Shown here: positions 1 through 7,210 of the stretch, piece by piece
Layout of the letters: each line of letters opens with the position of its first letter
Position numbering within the stretch: the first letter of the stretch is position 1
Source: RGIG4608 sp045651165
Lineage (GTDB): Bacteria > Bacillota > Clostridia > Oscillospirales > CAG-272
DNA length: 35,885 nucleotides
Direction: 5' to 3'
Assembly: GCA_045651165.1 (NCBI GenBank)
Contig: JAZRRX010000032.1
Location: forward strand, 1-35,885
Program-made: the position numbers and the translations under genes
Notes under the pieces: model-generated
What the model was told of the DNA's origin: nothing
Databases searched by the model: none
What the model saw: only the letters and a program-made list of their open reading frames with translations

Positions 1-141
1 AACGATAAAACGGAAGAAAAAGACGGGTTAACATATTTGGCGTGGGCGTGGGCGTGGGCTGAATTTAAGAAGACCTATCCCGATGCTGTGTACCACATTA
101 AAAAGGACGAAACTTTGAAGTGTTACTTCGGGGATGAAGAC
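1..141. repeat. 141-bp terminal redundancy (circular join)
   Basis: Bases 1-141 are identical to 35745-35885. The repeat lies inside an open reading frame that continues in frame across the join, so the ends belong together in a circle. An exact 141-base overlap is the maximum k-mer length of a common metagenome assembler (MEGAHIT), so it is more likely an assembly overlap of a circular or circularly permuted genome than a biological direct terminal repeat. Confidence 0.95.
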
Positions 142-786
142 ATCGGCTATATGGTTTACACGGATGTAACCGCTGACGGAATAACACACGAAATGTGGTT
201 GCCTGTAATGGACGGCGCAAACAAGGCAATGAAACGCCATCCGTACACCTATGATGTGAAGAACAAAAATTTCAAGTATGCAACGCTGAATAAATCTGAT
301 GGGAAATACTATGACAAATACGGTAACGAACAAAAGGAATTTGTCACCAAAACTGTTGATGCAATGACGATGTTCGATGTAAACAAAACCGTTATGCGAT
401 GCCTTGTGAAAAACATAGCGATGTTTGGTCTTGGGTTATATCTCTATGAAGGCAAGGAGGCACCAGAAGATGAAGACGAACCGCAAGTGAAACCTATCCA
501 AAACAAGCCTTCTACGGCACCAAAAACGAACGATAAAGCCGAAGTGGTAAAACCGCTCACGATAGGAACGTTGCTCACGGAATACGGCATAGAAAACCCC
601 GAAAAGGCGGCGGTATGGTTAGAGGGTAAATTTGGTAAAGAGTTGAAGAGTTTTACGGCAGATGAAACAATGCAAGCAAGAGCAATGCTCGACAAGAAGA
701 AAGCAGAACGAGATGCGGAGAAGAGAGTGCAAAGCAATTTGAGTAGGATTGACGATGCCGACCTGCCGTTCTCGATGGGAGGTTAA
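1..786 (+). CDS. Sak3-like (DUF1071) single-strand annealing protein, main part
   Basis: Phage single-strand annealing protein for homologous recombination and possibly replication restart; it would coat single-stranded DNA and anneal complementary strands. Near the N-terminus it has TYLAWAWAWAEFKKTYP, which resembles the start of the DUF1071/Sak3 family (typically Y-L-S-W-A-Y-A-W followed by K-x-x-Y-P). The C-terminal third is charged and low in complexity, as in many annealing proteins. The frame is open from base 1 because the start lies at 35709 before the circular join; with those 12 codons the protein is 273 residues. It ends TAATG-overlapped with the replication gene downstream, so the two are probably translationally coupled. 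The family assignment is by motif memory; an Erf or RecT-type protein is less likely. Confidence 0.8.
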   Translation, partial: NDKTEEKDGLTYLAWAWAWAEFKKTYPDAVYHIKKDETLKCYFGDEDIGYMVYTDVTADGITHEMWLPVMDGANKAMKRHPYTYDVKNKNFKYATLNKSDGKYYDKYGNEQKEFVTKTVDAMTMFDVNKTVMRCLVKNIAMFGLGLYLYEGKEAPEDEDEPQVKPIQNKPSTAPKTNDKAEVVKPLTIGTLLTEYGIENPEKAAVWLEGKFGKELKSFTADETMQARAMLDKKKAERDAEKRVQSNLSRIDDADLPFSMGG

Positions 787-1763
787 TGGTGAAAGGATTT
801 ACGTTCTTAAAATCGTACTACGATATCATCCTTAAGTTGAGGAAAAAACAAGACCGAGATGCGCTGTTGAATGCAATCGTTGAATTTGTCTTTGAAGATA
901 TTGAGCCAAAAGACCTTTCAGAAGTTGCTGAAATTGCGTTTGAGTCTTTTCGTCAATCCCTTGAAAAATCTAAGAAAAACGGAGATAACTCACGAAAAGG
1001 AAATGAAATCGAATTAAAATCGAATTTAAATCGAAATCAAAAGGAAACGAAATCACTTTTGAAAATCGATTTTGGAGAGAAAGCACCCCTTAATGAAAAA
1101 GAAAACAAAACGAAAAAAGGGGACAAAAAAGAAAAAATAAAAGAAAAAGATATAAATCCCCTTAAAGAGAATATAACCCCCTTATCCCCGTTGGACGGGG
1201 GGACGGCGCAAGAGAAGTTTTTCAAGGTGTATTGTCAATTCAAGAAAGCTGCGAGCGGTAGCTATCCTGCAATCGACTTTGAACGCCTTACGGAAGAGTT
1301 TGCTAAATCGTCTTCCCTGCGAAAGACATTCAGTTGGCAAGTAATCCTTGACAGCTATGACAGCATTCTTGCAGGGAACTTTCGGGACAAGGTGGATGCC
1401 CAAGCGGAAGGGCGCGAGCTTATGGCGAACCGAGAGAGGTACTACACGGCTATCCGCGACGAGGAAGAACGGAAGGTTGAAGCGGTTGTGAAGAAGCTGA
1501 TGACCTATCCGCGCTATGCTGAAATCGACAAGCGGTTGCGTTCGATAGAGATTGATGCTGCAAAGGCTGAACTGAAAGGGGACAAGCCGAAGATGGCGAA
1601 ACTTGAAATGGAACGCCAACGGTTGAGAATGGAGCGCAACAACATCCTTTCCAACAACGGCTTGGAAGAAGAAGACATCACGGTAAAACGGCATTGCCAC
1701 GAATGTAACGATACAGGTTGGCTGGGAGACGGCACGGTATGTTCGTGCTATAAGGGAGGTTAA
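786..1763 (+). CDS. Replication-initiation-like protein with C-terminal zinc motif
   Basis: Protein of 325 residues. The N-terminus (F-L-K-S-Y-Y-D-I-I, L-x-x-x-Q-x-R-D-A-L) looks like the short domain of phage replication proteins of the DUF6291/DnaD-associated kind. The middle is a lysine- and glutamate-rich linker. The last 25 residues carry C-H-E-C-N-D-T-G-W ... C-S-C, which matches the zinc finger that begins DnaC-type helicase loaders (C-x2-C-x-D-T-G ... C-x-C). No Walker A is present, so it is not itself an AAA+ loader. Its place directly after the annealing protein, where phages usually keep the replisome organizer, supports a replication role. The exact family is uncertain. Confidence 0.6.
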   Translation: MVKGFTFLKSYYDIILKLRKKQDRDALLNAIVEFVFEDIEPKDLSEVAEIAFESFRQSLEKSKKNGDNSRKGNEIELKSNLNRNQKETKSLLKIDFGEKAPLNEKENKTKKGDKKEKIKEKDINPLKENITPLSPLDGGTAQEKFFKVYCQFKKAASGSYPAIDFERLTEEFAKSSSLRKTFSWQVILDSYDSILAGNFRDKVDAQAEGRELMANRERYYTAIRDEEERKVEAVVKKLMTYPRYAEIDKRLRSIEIDAAKAELKGDKPKMAKLEMERQRLRMERNNILSNNGLEEEDITVKRHCHECNDTGWLGDGTVCSCYKGG

Positions 1764-1765
1764 CG

Positions 1766-1936
1766 ATGAAGGTTAAAAATCGAAAAGTGTACAAGGCGGA
1801 TGCATTGCTTACGTTGCCTATTGGTGGGAAGAAAGAACGCAAGACAACGGTATCGGAACAGCGCAAGATAGACAAGTGCTTGAACTGTACGAAGCCTGCG
1901 AGTGAATGTAAGGGAGATTGCTTTGGGAGATGGTAA
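1766..1936 (+). CDS. Small four-cysteine zinc-binding protein
   Basis: A 56-residue basic protein with a strong AGGGAGGT ribosome site. The C-terminal part holds C-L-N-C-T-K-P, then E-C-K-G-D-C, i.e. C-x2-C-x6-C-x3-C, a likely zinc ligand set. The N-terminal half is lysine- and arginine-rich. Such small zinc-ribbon proteins are common in Bacillota phage early operons and may bind nucleic acid. It starts 2 bp after the replication gene and ends just before the next gene, so it is part of the same transcript. Function unknown. Confidence 0.7.
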   Translation: MKVKNRKVYKADALLTLPIGGKKERKTTVSEQRKIDKCLNCTKPASECKGDCFGRW

Positions 1937-1938
1937 CT

Positions 1939-2181
1939 ATGGGAGTGTTGAAGACGGTATTGATAGTGATTGCGGTGGTTGTATCGTTGTTTTGGGTGTT
2001 AGGCTTTTGGGCAATATGTAGTTACAACAGCAAAAACACCCCTAAAATGGACGAATCGCCACAACTTGATAAAATACCCACGGAAGAATTGCTTGTGCTG
2101 TTATTCGGCGTTACAGGCGAGTTAGAAAAGCGTGGGGTTGTGAAACGGATGGATAGAAATCCGTTTGAAGATTTGGAGTAA
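1939..2181 (+). CDS. Small single-pass membrane protein
   Basis: An 80-residue protein. The first 30 residues form one hydrophobic helix (L-I-V-I-A-V-V-V-S-L-F-W-V-L-G-F), followed by a charged cytoplasmic-type tail. I chose the ATG at 1939 because GGGAG lies about 9 bp upstream; an upstream TTG at 1918 is in frame but would overlap the preceding gene. Unknown function; early membrane peptides in temperate phages often act in host takeover or exclusion, but nothing here proves that. Confidence 0.65.
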   Translation: MGVLKTVLIVIAVVVSLFWVLGFWAICSYNSKNTPKMDESPQLDKIPTEELLVLLFGVTGELEKRGVVKRMDRNPFEDLE

Positions 2182-2194
2182 AAGGAGAAAGAAA

Positions 2195-2473
2195 ATGGGA
2201 ATGTGTAAGATGCCAAAAGTAGGCGAGAAGGTGTGGGTAATCTACGAAGACGAACTGACGGAAGAAACGGTGGAGTTTGTCGGCAAAGACAAGTTTATCC
2301 TTGCAGGGTACCGTAAAACGAAAGAGCTGTTTCATTTGCAGTTGGAATCGAATAAGGGATGTACTTGGTTTTACAACTTTGAAGATGCACAGGATTGGTT
2401 GCTGTCGAAGTTTGGCGAAGATTACACCTTGGTAGAAGAAACGAAGACTTGGTATAGGGTGGAAAAGTTATGA
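2195..2473 (+). CDS. Hypothetical early protein
   Basis: A 92-residue protein starting at an ATG preceded by AAAGGAGAAAGAAA, a translation-start leader seen before several genes in this genome. It contains V-G-E-K-V-W-V-I-Y, typical of small beta-rich phage proteins. The pattern K-V/T-G-E-x-V-W-x-I-Y also occurs in the protein at 5545, so the two may share a small beta domain. It ends ATGA-overlapped with the next gene. Function unknown. Confidence 0.65.
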   Translation: MGMCKMPKVGEKVWVIYEDELTEETVEFVGKDKFILAGYRKTKELFHLQLESNKGCTWFYNFEDAQDWLLSKFGEDYTLVEETKTWYRVEKL

Positions 2474-2703
2474 CATGGGAAAAGAAGTTAGACCTTTTTG
2501 GTAGAGAAACGGGGGATTGGGTTGCCAAGGGCAGTGTAGGACACTTCCTCTTGTGGAAGGACGGACACGGATGGCGCATCCTGTATATGGACGATGTAAA
2601 TATGAAGGTTAAGTTCCGGTTGTTTGCGAATGACCTTAGAAAGGCGAAGAAACTGTGCGAAGAGAATTTCTATTGGGAGGACGAAGATGCCAAGCAAGTT
2701 TGA
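2470..2703 (+). CDS. Hypothetical early protein
   Basis: A 77-residue protein whose ATG overlaps the previous stop codon (ATGA), indicating coupled translation. Tryptophan-rich N-terminal half, charged C-terminus ending W-E-D-E-D-A-K-Q-V. Those last codons contain the ribosome site and ATG of the following gene (GGAGGACGAAGATG). No family recognised. Confidence 0.6.
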   Translation: MTWEKKLDLFGRETGDWVAKGSVGHFLLWKDGHGWRILYMDDVNMKVKFRLFANDLRKAKKLCEENFYWEDEDAKQV

Positions 2704-3106
2704 TATATACGAAAAGTTTTACGAAGAAATGAAAGAAGGCTGTGGGTATAACAACAAGTACGAATGGGTTTGTGATGAGTTGTTTCAGCTTACAACCTAT
2801 GATAGCGGTATGTCCGAAAAATGGGGACGAAGGATTATTGATGTTTGCAAGGCAATCCTTGAAGGGAAAACATTTGACTACATTGAGAAAGAGGGGAATT
2901 ATGAGCCATACTTGATGGTTTGTCAGTTGTTGGACAAAAAGAATTGGATCGAATGGGGTACATCAATAAGAGGTGCGTGGTTTCAAGAGGATTTTACTTC
3001 AGACGGAATAGTTACCGATCCTGAAGAGTTTGTACCATTTACAATAGAGAATCTGAAGTGTCTTATAGAATTTGTGGAGGACGAAGATGCGAGAAATTTT
3101 ATTTAG
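2687..3106 (+). CDS. Hypothetical early protein
   Basis: A 139-residue, mostly helical acidic protein. The start at 2687 is fixed by GGAGG 8 bp upstream, inside the 3' end of the preceding gene (17-bp overlap). It ends E-F-V-E-D-E-D-A-R-N-F-I, again encoding the ribosome site of its neighbour. No recognised domain; the fold is probably all-alpha. Confidence 0.6.
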   Translation: MPSKFDIYEKFYEEMKEGCGYNNKYEWVCDELFQLTTYDSGMSEKWGRRIIDVCKAILEGKTFDYIEKEGNYEPYLMVCQLLDKKNWIEWGTSIRGAWFQEDFTSDGIVTDPEEFVPFTIENLKCLIEFVEDEDARNFI

Positions 3107-3509
3107 AGGAAAAACGCAAGACGGAAAATGGGCTTACGGTATTCCAGTTGTATTAGGGGGAAGAACATATATCCTTTCTGATTTTCGTTATGGCGGTGCC
3201 TATATAGACAAAAAAGTAATAGGTGAAACCGTGGGGCAGTTTACGGGCTTGACGGACAAGAACGGAAAAAAGATTTTCGAGGGCGATATTATACAGTGCG
3301 AAGCGTATGACCACGAATTTGAAGACGAGTATTTGTCAAATAGCAAAATTGTTGTGGGCTATGAGAGCGGATATTTTTATCCATTCCACTTAAATGGTGG
3401 TTGGAGAAGCGGTATTGAGAATGCTGAAGTGATCGGGAATATCCACGACAAACCCGAATTATTGGAGGACGAAGATGGAAACGAAAGCGGTGGTAAAGGA
3501 AGTGCTTGA
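3087..3509 (+). CDS. YopX family protein
   Basis: A 140-residue YopX-family protein, a very common phage early protein first named in SPbeta. The signature is clear: R-E-I-L-F-R-G-K-T at the start, G-Q-F-T-G-L-T-D-K-N-G-K-K-I-F-E-G-D-I-I in the middle, and E-V-I-G-N-I-H-D-K-P-E-L-L-E at the end. The family is beta-rich and forms oligomers; its role is not settled. The start overlaps the preceding gene by 20 bp and uses the repeated GGAGGACGAAGATG start module. The C-terminus ends in a glycine/serine extension created by overlap with the next gene. Confidence 0.9.
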   Translation: MREILFRGKTQDGKWAYGIPVVLGGRTYILSDFRYGGAYIDKKVIGETVGQFTGLTDKNGKKIFEGDIIQCEAYDHEFEDEYLSNSKIVVGYESGYFYPFHLNGGWRSGIENAEVIGNIHDKPELLEDEDGNESGGKGSA

Positions 3510-3633
3510 GAAGGTTTGGGATGCCACCTTCGACAAGGAAGTAGGGATGCGTTGGAAGCTATTGCAGATAGCCGAAGAGTATGGTGTGAAATTGGATAGG
3601 AGATTGAAGAAGTATGGGGAGCGTAAAAATTGA
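3475..3633 (+). CDS. Small hypothetical early protein
   Basis: A 52-residue highly charged helical protein beginning M-E-T-K-A-V-V-K-E-V. Its start is the third copy of the GGAGGACGAAGATG module, overlapping YopX by 35 bp. It also overlaps the next gene by 20 bp. Function unknown; the tight coupling on both sides argues that it is a real gene. Confidence 0.55.
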   Translation: METKAVVKEVLEKVWDATFDKEVGMRWKLLQIAEEYGVKLDRRLKKYGERKN

Positions 3634-4699
3634 AAAGCAAGAAAAGAATGAACGATTGAAGATTCTTCACAGCTTACAAAGAATGTCTCCTTTTGAAAAG
3701 AAAATACTTACCGATAAGAGGATTGATGAATGGTATGAGTTTTATGAAGGGAAAGTTTACATATCTTTTTCTGGAGGCATTGATAGCACGGTGTTGCTTG
3801 ATATAGCACGGGAAAGGCATCCTGACATAGAAGCTGTTTTTTCAAACACGGGATTGGAATATCCAGAAATACAATCGTTTGTTAAAACATTTGATAACGT
3901 TTCAATTATTCGTCCTAAAATGCGCTTCGATGAAGTTATTAAGAAATATGGTTATCCAATGATAAGCAAAGAAGTTGCGGAGTGTGTTTATCAAGGAAGG
4001 TTATCATTGGCAAGGAATGACGGTAAGTATTCCTATCGCTTAAAAAAATTGAAAGGTGAGGCTCTTGACAAAGACGGAAATCCAAGTTTATTCAACAAAG
4101 CAAAATACGAGCCGTTGCTTTACACCGACTTTATACTTGGGAATAATTGTTGTACGATAACAAAAAAGAACCCCCTTAAAGAGTTTTCTCGAAAAAGTGG
4201 TAAAATGCCGATAACGGCTCAAATGGCAAGTGAAAGCGATTTAAGAACACAACAATGGTGCAAAAATGGTTGTAATGGATTTGATATGAAATCACCAATA
4301 AGCAATCCAATGTCTTTTTGGTACAAGCAAGACGCACTAACTTACATAAAAGAAAATAATATTCGTATATGTAGTGTTTATGGAGATATTGTTTACGAAA
4401 AAAATGGGTATAAATACGACAATCTTCTTTGCGATAATGGATGCAGGCTTTGCACAACAGGATGCGATAGAACAGGTTGTATATTTTGCGGATTTGGCTT
4501 GTACCAAGAGCAACAAAAAACAGGAATAAGTCGCTTTGAGCGTTTGAAAATTACCCATCCAAGACAATACGAGTATTGTATGGGGGGGGGAGAACATAAC
4601 GAAAATGGGATATGGCAACCGAATAAAGAAGGTTTAGGGATGGCGTATGTTATCGATGGCTTAAATAAAATTTATGGGAAAGGATATTTAAGATATTAA
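3614..4699 (+). CDS. Phage PAPS-reductase-like PP-loop ATPase
   Basis: A 361-residue enzyme of the phosphoadenosine phosphosulfate reductase superfamily. The PP-loop S-F-S-G-G-I-D-S-T lies near residues 51-59. It would adenylate a substrate and may drive a sulfur-transfer reaction. Near residues 277-292 is a cysteine cluster (C-R-L-C-x4-C-x4-C-I-F-C) suited to zinc or an iron-sulfur centre, followed by an R-F-E-R-L-K-x-T-H-P motif shared with phage members of the group. Phage copies are widespread but their substrate is unknown: sulfur assimilation, nucleic-acid thiolation or host-defence interference are possibilities. The gene looks more AT-rich than its neighbours, suggesting separate acquisition. 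A run of nine Gs near 4582-4590 lies in frame as glycine codons. Confidence 0.8.
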   Translation: MGSVKIEKQEKNERLKILHSLQRMSPFEKKILTDKRIDEWYEFYEGKVYISFSGGIDSTVLLDIARERHPDIEAVFSNTGLEYPEIQSFVKTFDNVSIIRPKMRFDEVIKKYGYPMISKEVAECVYQGRLSLARNDGKYSYRLKKLKGEALDKDGNPSLFNKAKYEPLLYTDFILGNNCCTITKKNPLKEFSRKSGKMPITAQMASESDLRTQQWCKNGCNGFDMKSPISNPMSFWYKQDALTYIKENNIRICSVYGDIVYEKNGYKYDNLLCDNGCRLCTTGCDRTGCIFCGFGLYQEQQKTGISRFERLKITHPRQYEYCMGGGEHNENGIWQPNKEGLGMAYVIDGLNKIYGKGYLRY

Positions 4700-4853
4700 G
4701 ACAAAAATGCGTGCGATTTTGAATAAAAACAAAAAAGGAATGATTAGTCGAGTGGAATGAAACAACGGCATTTCAAACGGCTATGCCCCGATATACAAGG
4801 TTACCTGAAAACGGCAGGCGCACGATGCCGTGAGTAAGGGGAAGGAGAAAGAA
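4700..4853 (+). other. 154-bp gap with a doubtful micro-ORF
   Basis: No clear promoter or terminator. It holds a 26-codon frame (4757-4837, starting M-K-Q-R-H-F-K-R) with only a weak GTGGA ribosome site. The frame is basic with two cysteines, but nothing else supports expression. Confidence 0.25.
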
Positions 4854-5396
4854 ATGGAAGAGAAGAAACTTGAATACGGCGGTTTCATCGAAGTGACGAT
4901 GGAAGATATGAAGGAAATACACCATTCGCCGACAGTAGACGAAGTAGTGGAAGCATTGGGGTGTTGCCAAAGCAAAGAGAAGAAGTGCAAGGAATGTCCT
5001 TTACACGAGTTTGGAAGCGGTTGTTTAGACGTGCTTATTGCGAATAGCCATTGCATTGTACAAATCGGGAAGAGCGAGATTGACCGTAAAAACGACGTTA
5101 TTGATTGGTTAAGCAGAGATATTGAGTCCTTGCAGACGAAGGTGGGCGATGCCGAAGAACGCCTGAGCGCAAAGCAAAACGAGCTGTGGGATTTGCAAGA
5201 CGATTTTGACAACCTTTTAGCGGAAGGAACAAAAAAGGTGGTGCAAGAACTATTACAAGACCTGCTCTATTTCCTTGACGGCAACAGCTTTTGGTTGGCT
5301 GAAACAGGGAATAAAGTGCATTACGTAAAGTTGGATGATGCGTTAGAATTTATGCGTAAAAACGCAAAGGGATACGGCGTGGAGGTGGAAGAATGA
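4854..5396 (+). CDS. Coiled-coil early protein with cysteine cluster
   Basis: A 180-residue protein. Residues about 30-65 hold a cysteine set (C-C-x5-K-C-x2-C-P-L-H-x6-C) that could bind metal. Residues about 75-125 are a heptad-like coiled coil (I-D-W-L-S-R-D-I-E-S-L-Q-T-K). The C-P-L-H pattern is frequent in early proteins of gut Bacillota phages. The start was chosen at the ATG after AAGGAGAAAGAA rather than an in-frame GTG 24 bp upstream. Function unknown. Confidence 0.65.
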   Translation: MEEKKLEYGGFIEVTMEDMKEIHHSPTVDEVVEALGCCQSKEKKCKECPLHEFGSGCLDVLIANSHCIVQIGKSEIDRKNDVIDWLSRDIESLQTKVGDAEERLSAKQNELWDLQDDFDNLLAEGTKKVVQELLQDLLYFLDGNSFWLAETGNKVHYVKLDDALEFMRKNAKGYGVEVEE

Positions 5397-5548
5397 AAAG
5401 AATAGGGTGGCAGTACACCAAAGACCCTAATGACTTTAACGAATGGTTAGAAGAGGGTGAGGGTGATATTACCGAAAATATTATATCTATTACCTATGAC
5501 AGCAATCACGGCTGTTATGTTGTGTTCTTTTGGGAAGAGGTGGAATGA
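5393..5548 (+). CDS. Small Cse60-like protein
   Basis: A 51-residue protein joined to its neighbours by ATGA overlaps on both sides. The layout (N-D-F-N-E-W-L-E-E-G, then I-I-S-I-T-Y-D, then C-Y-V-V-F-F-W) recalls the small Cse60 family, which has an N-terminal helix D-L-E-x-x-I-N-x-F-L, a beta strand with I-K-Y-S, and a Y-S-A-L-I-I-Y strand. The match is by pattern only. It is otherwise an uncharacterised early protein. Confidence 0.55.
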   Translation: MKRIGWQYTKDPNDFNEWLEEGEGDITENIISITYDSNHGCYVVFFWEEVE

Positions 5549-5925
5549 TGAGCTACACGAGATTGACGGAAAGGAAAACGAAGGCTTGTATTGTTTGTCG
5601 AGAAACAAGGACTTGTCCGCAGGGGACTTGTTGGAGAGAACAGATTTATAATCGTTTGCAAGAACTTGAAGATAAAATGGAGCAGGGAACGATTATTGAG
5701 TTGCCTTGCAAGGATTTGGGTGCGTTCCCTTGTAAAATGGGCGAAACGGTATGGCTTATATACAAACGGTATTGGAATGTTGCTGATAAAAATGGTTTTT
5801 GGGTATTAAGGGGAAGTAAGGTTTCACCGCATAATAAGAAACGATTTAGTGACGATTTTGGAAAGTTTGTATTCCTTACCCGTGAAGAAGCTGAAAACCG
5901 CTTAAAGGAGTTACAAAATGGATAA
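5545..5925 (+). CDS. Conserved phage early protein (cysteine-rich N-terminus)
   Basis: A 126-residue protein of a type common in gut Firmicutes phages. It begins Y-T-R-L-T-E-R with C-I-V-C-x5-C-x4-C, continues I-Y-N-R-L-Q-E-L-E-D-K-M-E-Q-G and L-P-C-K, then a small beta domain (M-G-E-T-V-W-L-I-Y) and ends F-V-F-L-T-R-E-E-A-E-N-R-L-K-E-L. The start is the ATGATG overlapping the previous stop. Function unknown. The Y-N-R-L-x-E-L-E-D-K block is the recognisable part. Confidence 0.7.
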   Translation: MMSYTRLTERKTKACIVCRETRTCPQGTCWREQIYNRLQELEDKMEQGTIIELPCKDLGAFPCKMGETVWLIYKRYWNVADKNGFWVLRGSKVSPHNKKRFSDDFGKFVFLTREEAENRLKELQNG

Positions 5926-6406
5926 GCAACAGCAAATTGAAGAAATGGCACAATGCAAAAACTCATTCGGGATTACTTGCAACGAGTGTTGTACAAAAGC
6001 TTGTGACCGTTATTCTTTGGCAGAAGAACTTTACAACGCAGGTTATCGCAAAATCCCCGAAAATGCGGTGGTGCTGACGAGGGAAGAACACCAAAAATAC
6101 CTTGCTTTCAAGATTATTGAACCGCAAGTAAGGGGTTGCTTGGATAGAGAACGAGAACTTGAAAAGCGATTACAAGAAATAGCAGGTGAATTTGCGAAAG
6201 AATATTTAGCTGTTAGTGAACAAACGCGCAAGGAAACGGCAGAGAAGTTTGCGGAAAGGGTAAAAGAGCGAATTTATTCACACGATTACCTGCTCCAAGA
6301 TACGGATGACCTTTTGGTGCAAGAGATTTACGAAATCTGCGAGGAAATAGTGGAGGGGAAGGACTATGGAAAGAGCAACATATCCAATGAATCTATTGGC
6401 AAATAA
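5918..6406 (+). CDS. Conserved phage early coiled-coil protein
   Basis: A 162-residue protein. It begins with a C-x8-C-x3-C-x3-C cluster, then Y-N-A-G-Y-R-K-I-P and V-V-L-T-R-E-E, then a long helical region with R-K-E-T-A-E-K-F-A-E-R-V-K-E-R. This arrangement is typical of mosaic early proteins in Clostridia phages. A good AAAGGAG site precedes the ATG and the gene overlaps its upstream neighbour by 8 bp. Function unknown. Confidence 0.65.
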   Translation: MDKQQQIEEMAQCKNSFGITCNECCTKACDRYSLAEELYNAGYRKIPENAVVLTREEHQKYLAFKIIEPQVRGCLDRERELEKRLQEIAGEFAKEYLAVSEQTRKETAEKFAERVKERIYSHDYLLQDTDDLLVQEIYEICEEIVEGKDYGKSNISNESIGK

Positions 6407-6584
6407 GCCTTGTTTAATCTGTGGTGCTGATGCACAGGTTCCTGCACTGTATAAAGACAGCACCCCTGCAATTTGTAGCGAGTGTTACAACGCTATTGTG
6501 TGGGCGAAAGAAAAAGTTAAGAGGCAAAAGCAAATTGAAGGCTTGGTAGACTCGAAAAACGGAGGAGAGTGCGATGGGCCATGA
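6366..6584 (+). CDS. Small zinc-ribbon-like protein
   Basis: A 72-residue protein with two CxxC knuckles: P-C-L-I-C-G-A-D and I-C-S-E-C-Y, spaced as in a zinc ribbon. The ATG follows GGGGAAGG. It overlaps the previous gene by 41 bp and the next by 11 bp. Possibly nucleic-acid binding; no family recognised. Confidence 0.6.
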   Translation: MERATYPMNLLANKPCLICGADAQVPALYKDSTPAICSECYNAIVWAKEKVKRQKQIEGLVDSKNGGECDGP

Positions 6585-6783
6585 AGAATATAGCACGAAG
6601 TGTATGATGGAAAAGCCTGTAACGGAAGCAGGAAAGCTTATCGGTGCAAATTGGTTTAAATCCCCAAGAGAGTTAGCGGAACGATCAGGCGTACCTATGC
6701 ATTGGATCTCCGCAGCGTTGCACGGTAATGATATCCCTGAAGTATGGGTGAATGAGCTGAAGAGGTTTTTCAAAACCTTATAG
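6574..6783 (+). CDS. Small HTH-like protein
   Basis: A 69-residue protein. The segment S-P-R-E-L-A-E-R-S-G-V-P-M-H-W-I-S-A-A-L-H fits a helix-turn-helix of the XRE/Cro kind (R-E-L-A-x-x-S-G-V-x-x-x-x-I-S). A strong GGAGG site precedes the ATG. Its place just ahead of the late regulator suggests a role in timing or DNA binding; this is inference. Confidence 0.5.
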   Translation: MGHEEYSTKCMMEKPVTEAGKLIGANWFKSPRELAERSGVPMHWISAALHGNDIPEVWVNELKRFFKTL

Positions 6784-6791
6784 GAGGTTAT

Positions 6792-7199
6792 ATGACAAAG
6801 CAGGTTGAACGTGAGATTGTAGAGATTTTTAGATCATACAAAGACAACAAGAAGGAATTGACGAATGAATATAGCATTCCTGTTCCATCGGGCGTTAGAT
6901 ACGATAAAATCGTGATTAAAACGGATAACAGCGTAAACGGTGTAGAAAAAATGACGGTTGATTACATATCGCGCCGAGAAGAGCTTTTTAAGAAGGTGTA
7001 CATCGTAGATGAAGTGCTTAGATGGTTTCAGTTGGAAGGGCATGGAAGGGAACGGTTTATCACAGCTTTTCTCATAGAAGGTGAATCGTGGACAAAGGCA
7101 GAACTTGATTGCTGTGTAAGTAGGGGTGCGCTTTCGTATTGGCGCAGGGAAGTACTTGAAAAGGCTGAAGTTGTTGCAAGATGGGTAAATTATTTCTAA
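6792..7199 (+). CDS. ArpU/RinA-like late transcription regulator
   Basis: A 135-residue protein located at the end of the early operon and just before the terminase region, the usual place of ArpU/RinA-type late regulators in Gram-positive phages. The C-terminal half has E-S-W-T-K-A-E-L-D-C-C-V-S-R-G-A-L-S-Y-W, matching the sigma-70 region 4-like HTH of that group. The N-terminal half is charged and helical. It probably activates the late promoter immediately downstream (dyad at 7211-7229). The ribosome site is a strong TAGGAGG. Confidence 0.65.
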   Translation: MTKQVEREIVEIFRSYKDNKKELTNEYSIPVPSGVRYDKIVIKTDNSVNGVEKMTVDYISRREELFKKVYIVDEVLRWFQLEGHGRERFITAFLIEGESWTKAELDCCVSRGALSYWRREVLEKAEVVARWVNYF

Positions 7200-7210
7200 A
7201 AAAGTTAAAA

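Noticed and set aside
1..141. Terminal repeat considered as a biological direct terminal repeat
   Set aside because: It lies within a coding gene, and its exact length matches a standard assembly k-mer; packaging ends cannot be inferred from it.
1182..1700. 172-codon minus-strand frame inside the replication gene
   Set aside because: Shadow of the plus-strand gene, no ribosome site, contrary to the operon direction.
4757..4837. 26-codon frame before the 4854 gene
   Set aside because: Weak ribosome site, no promoter and no conserved feature; could be chance.
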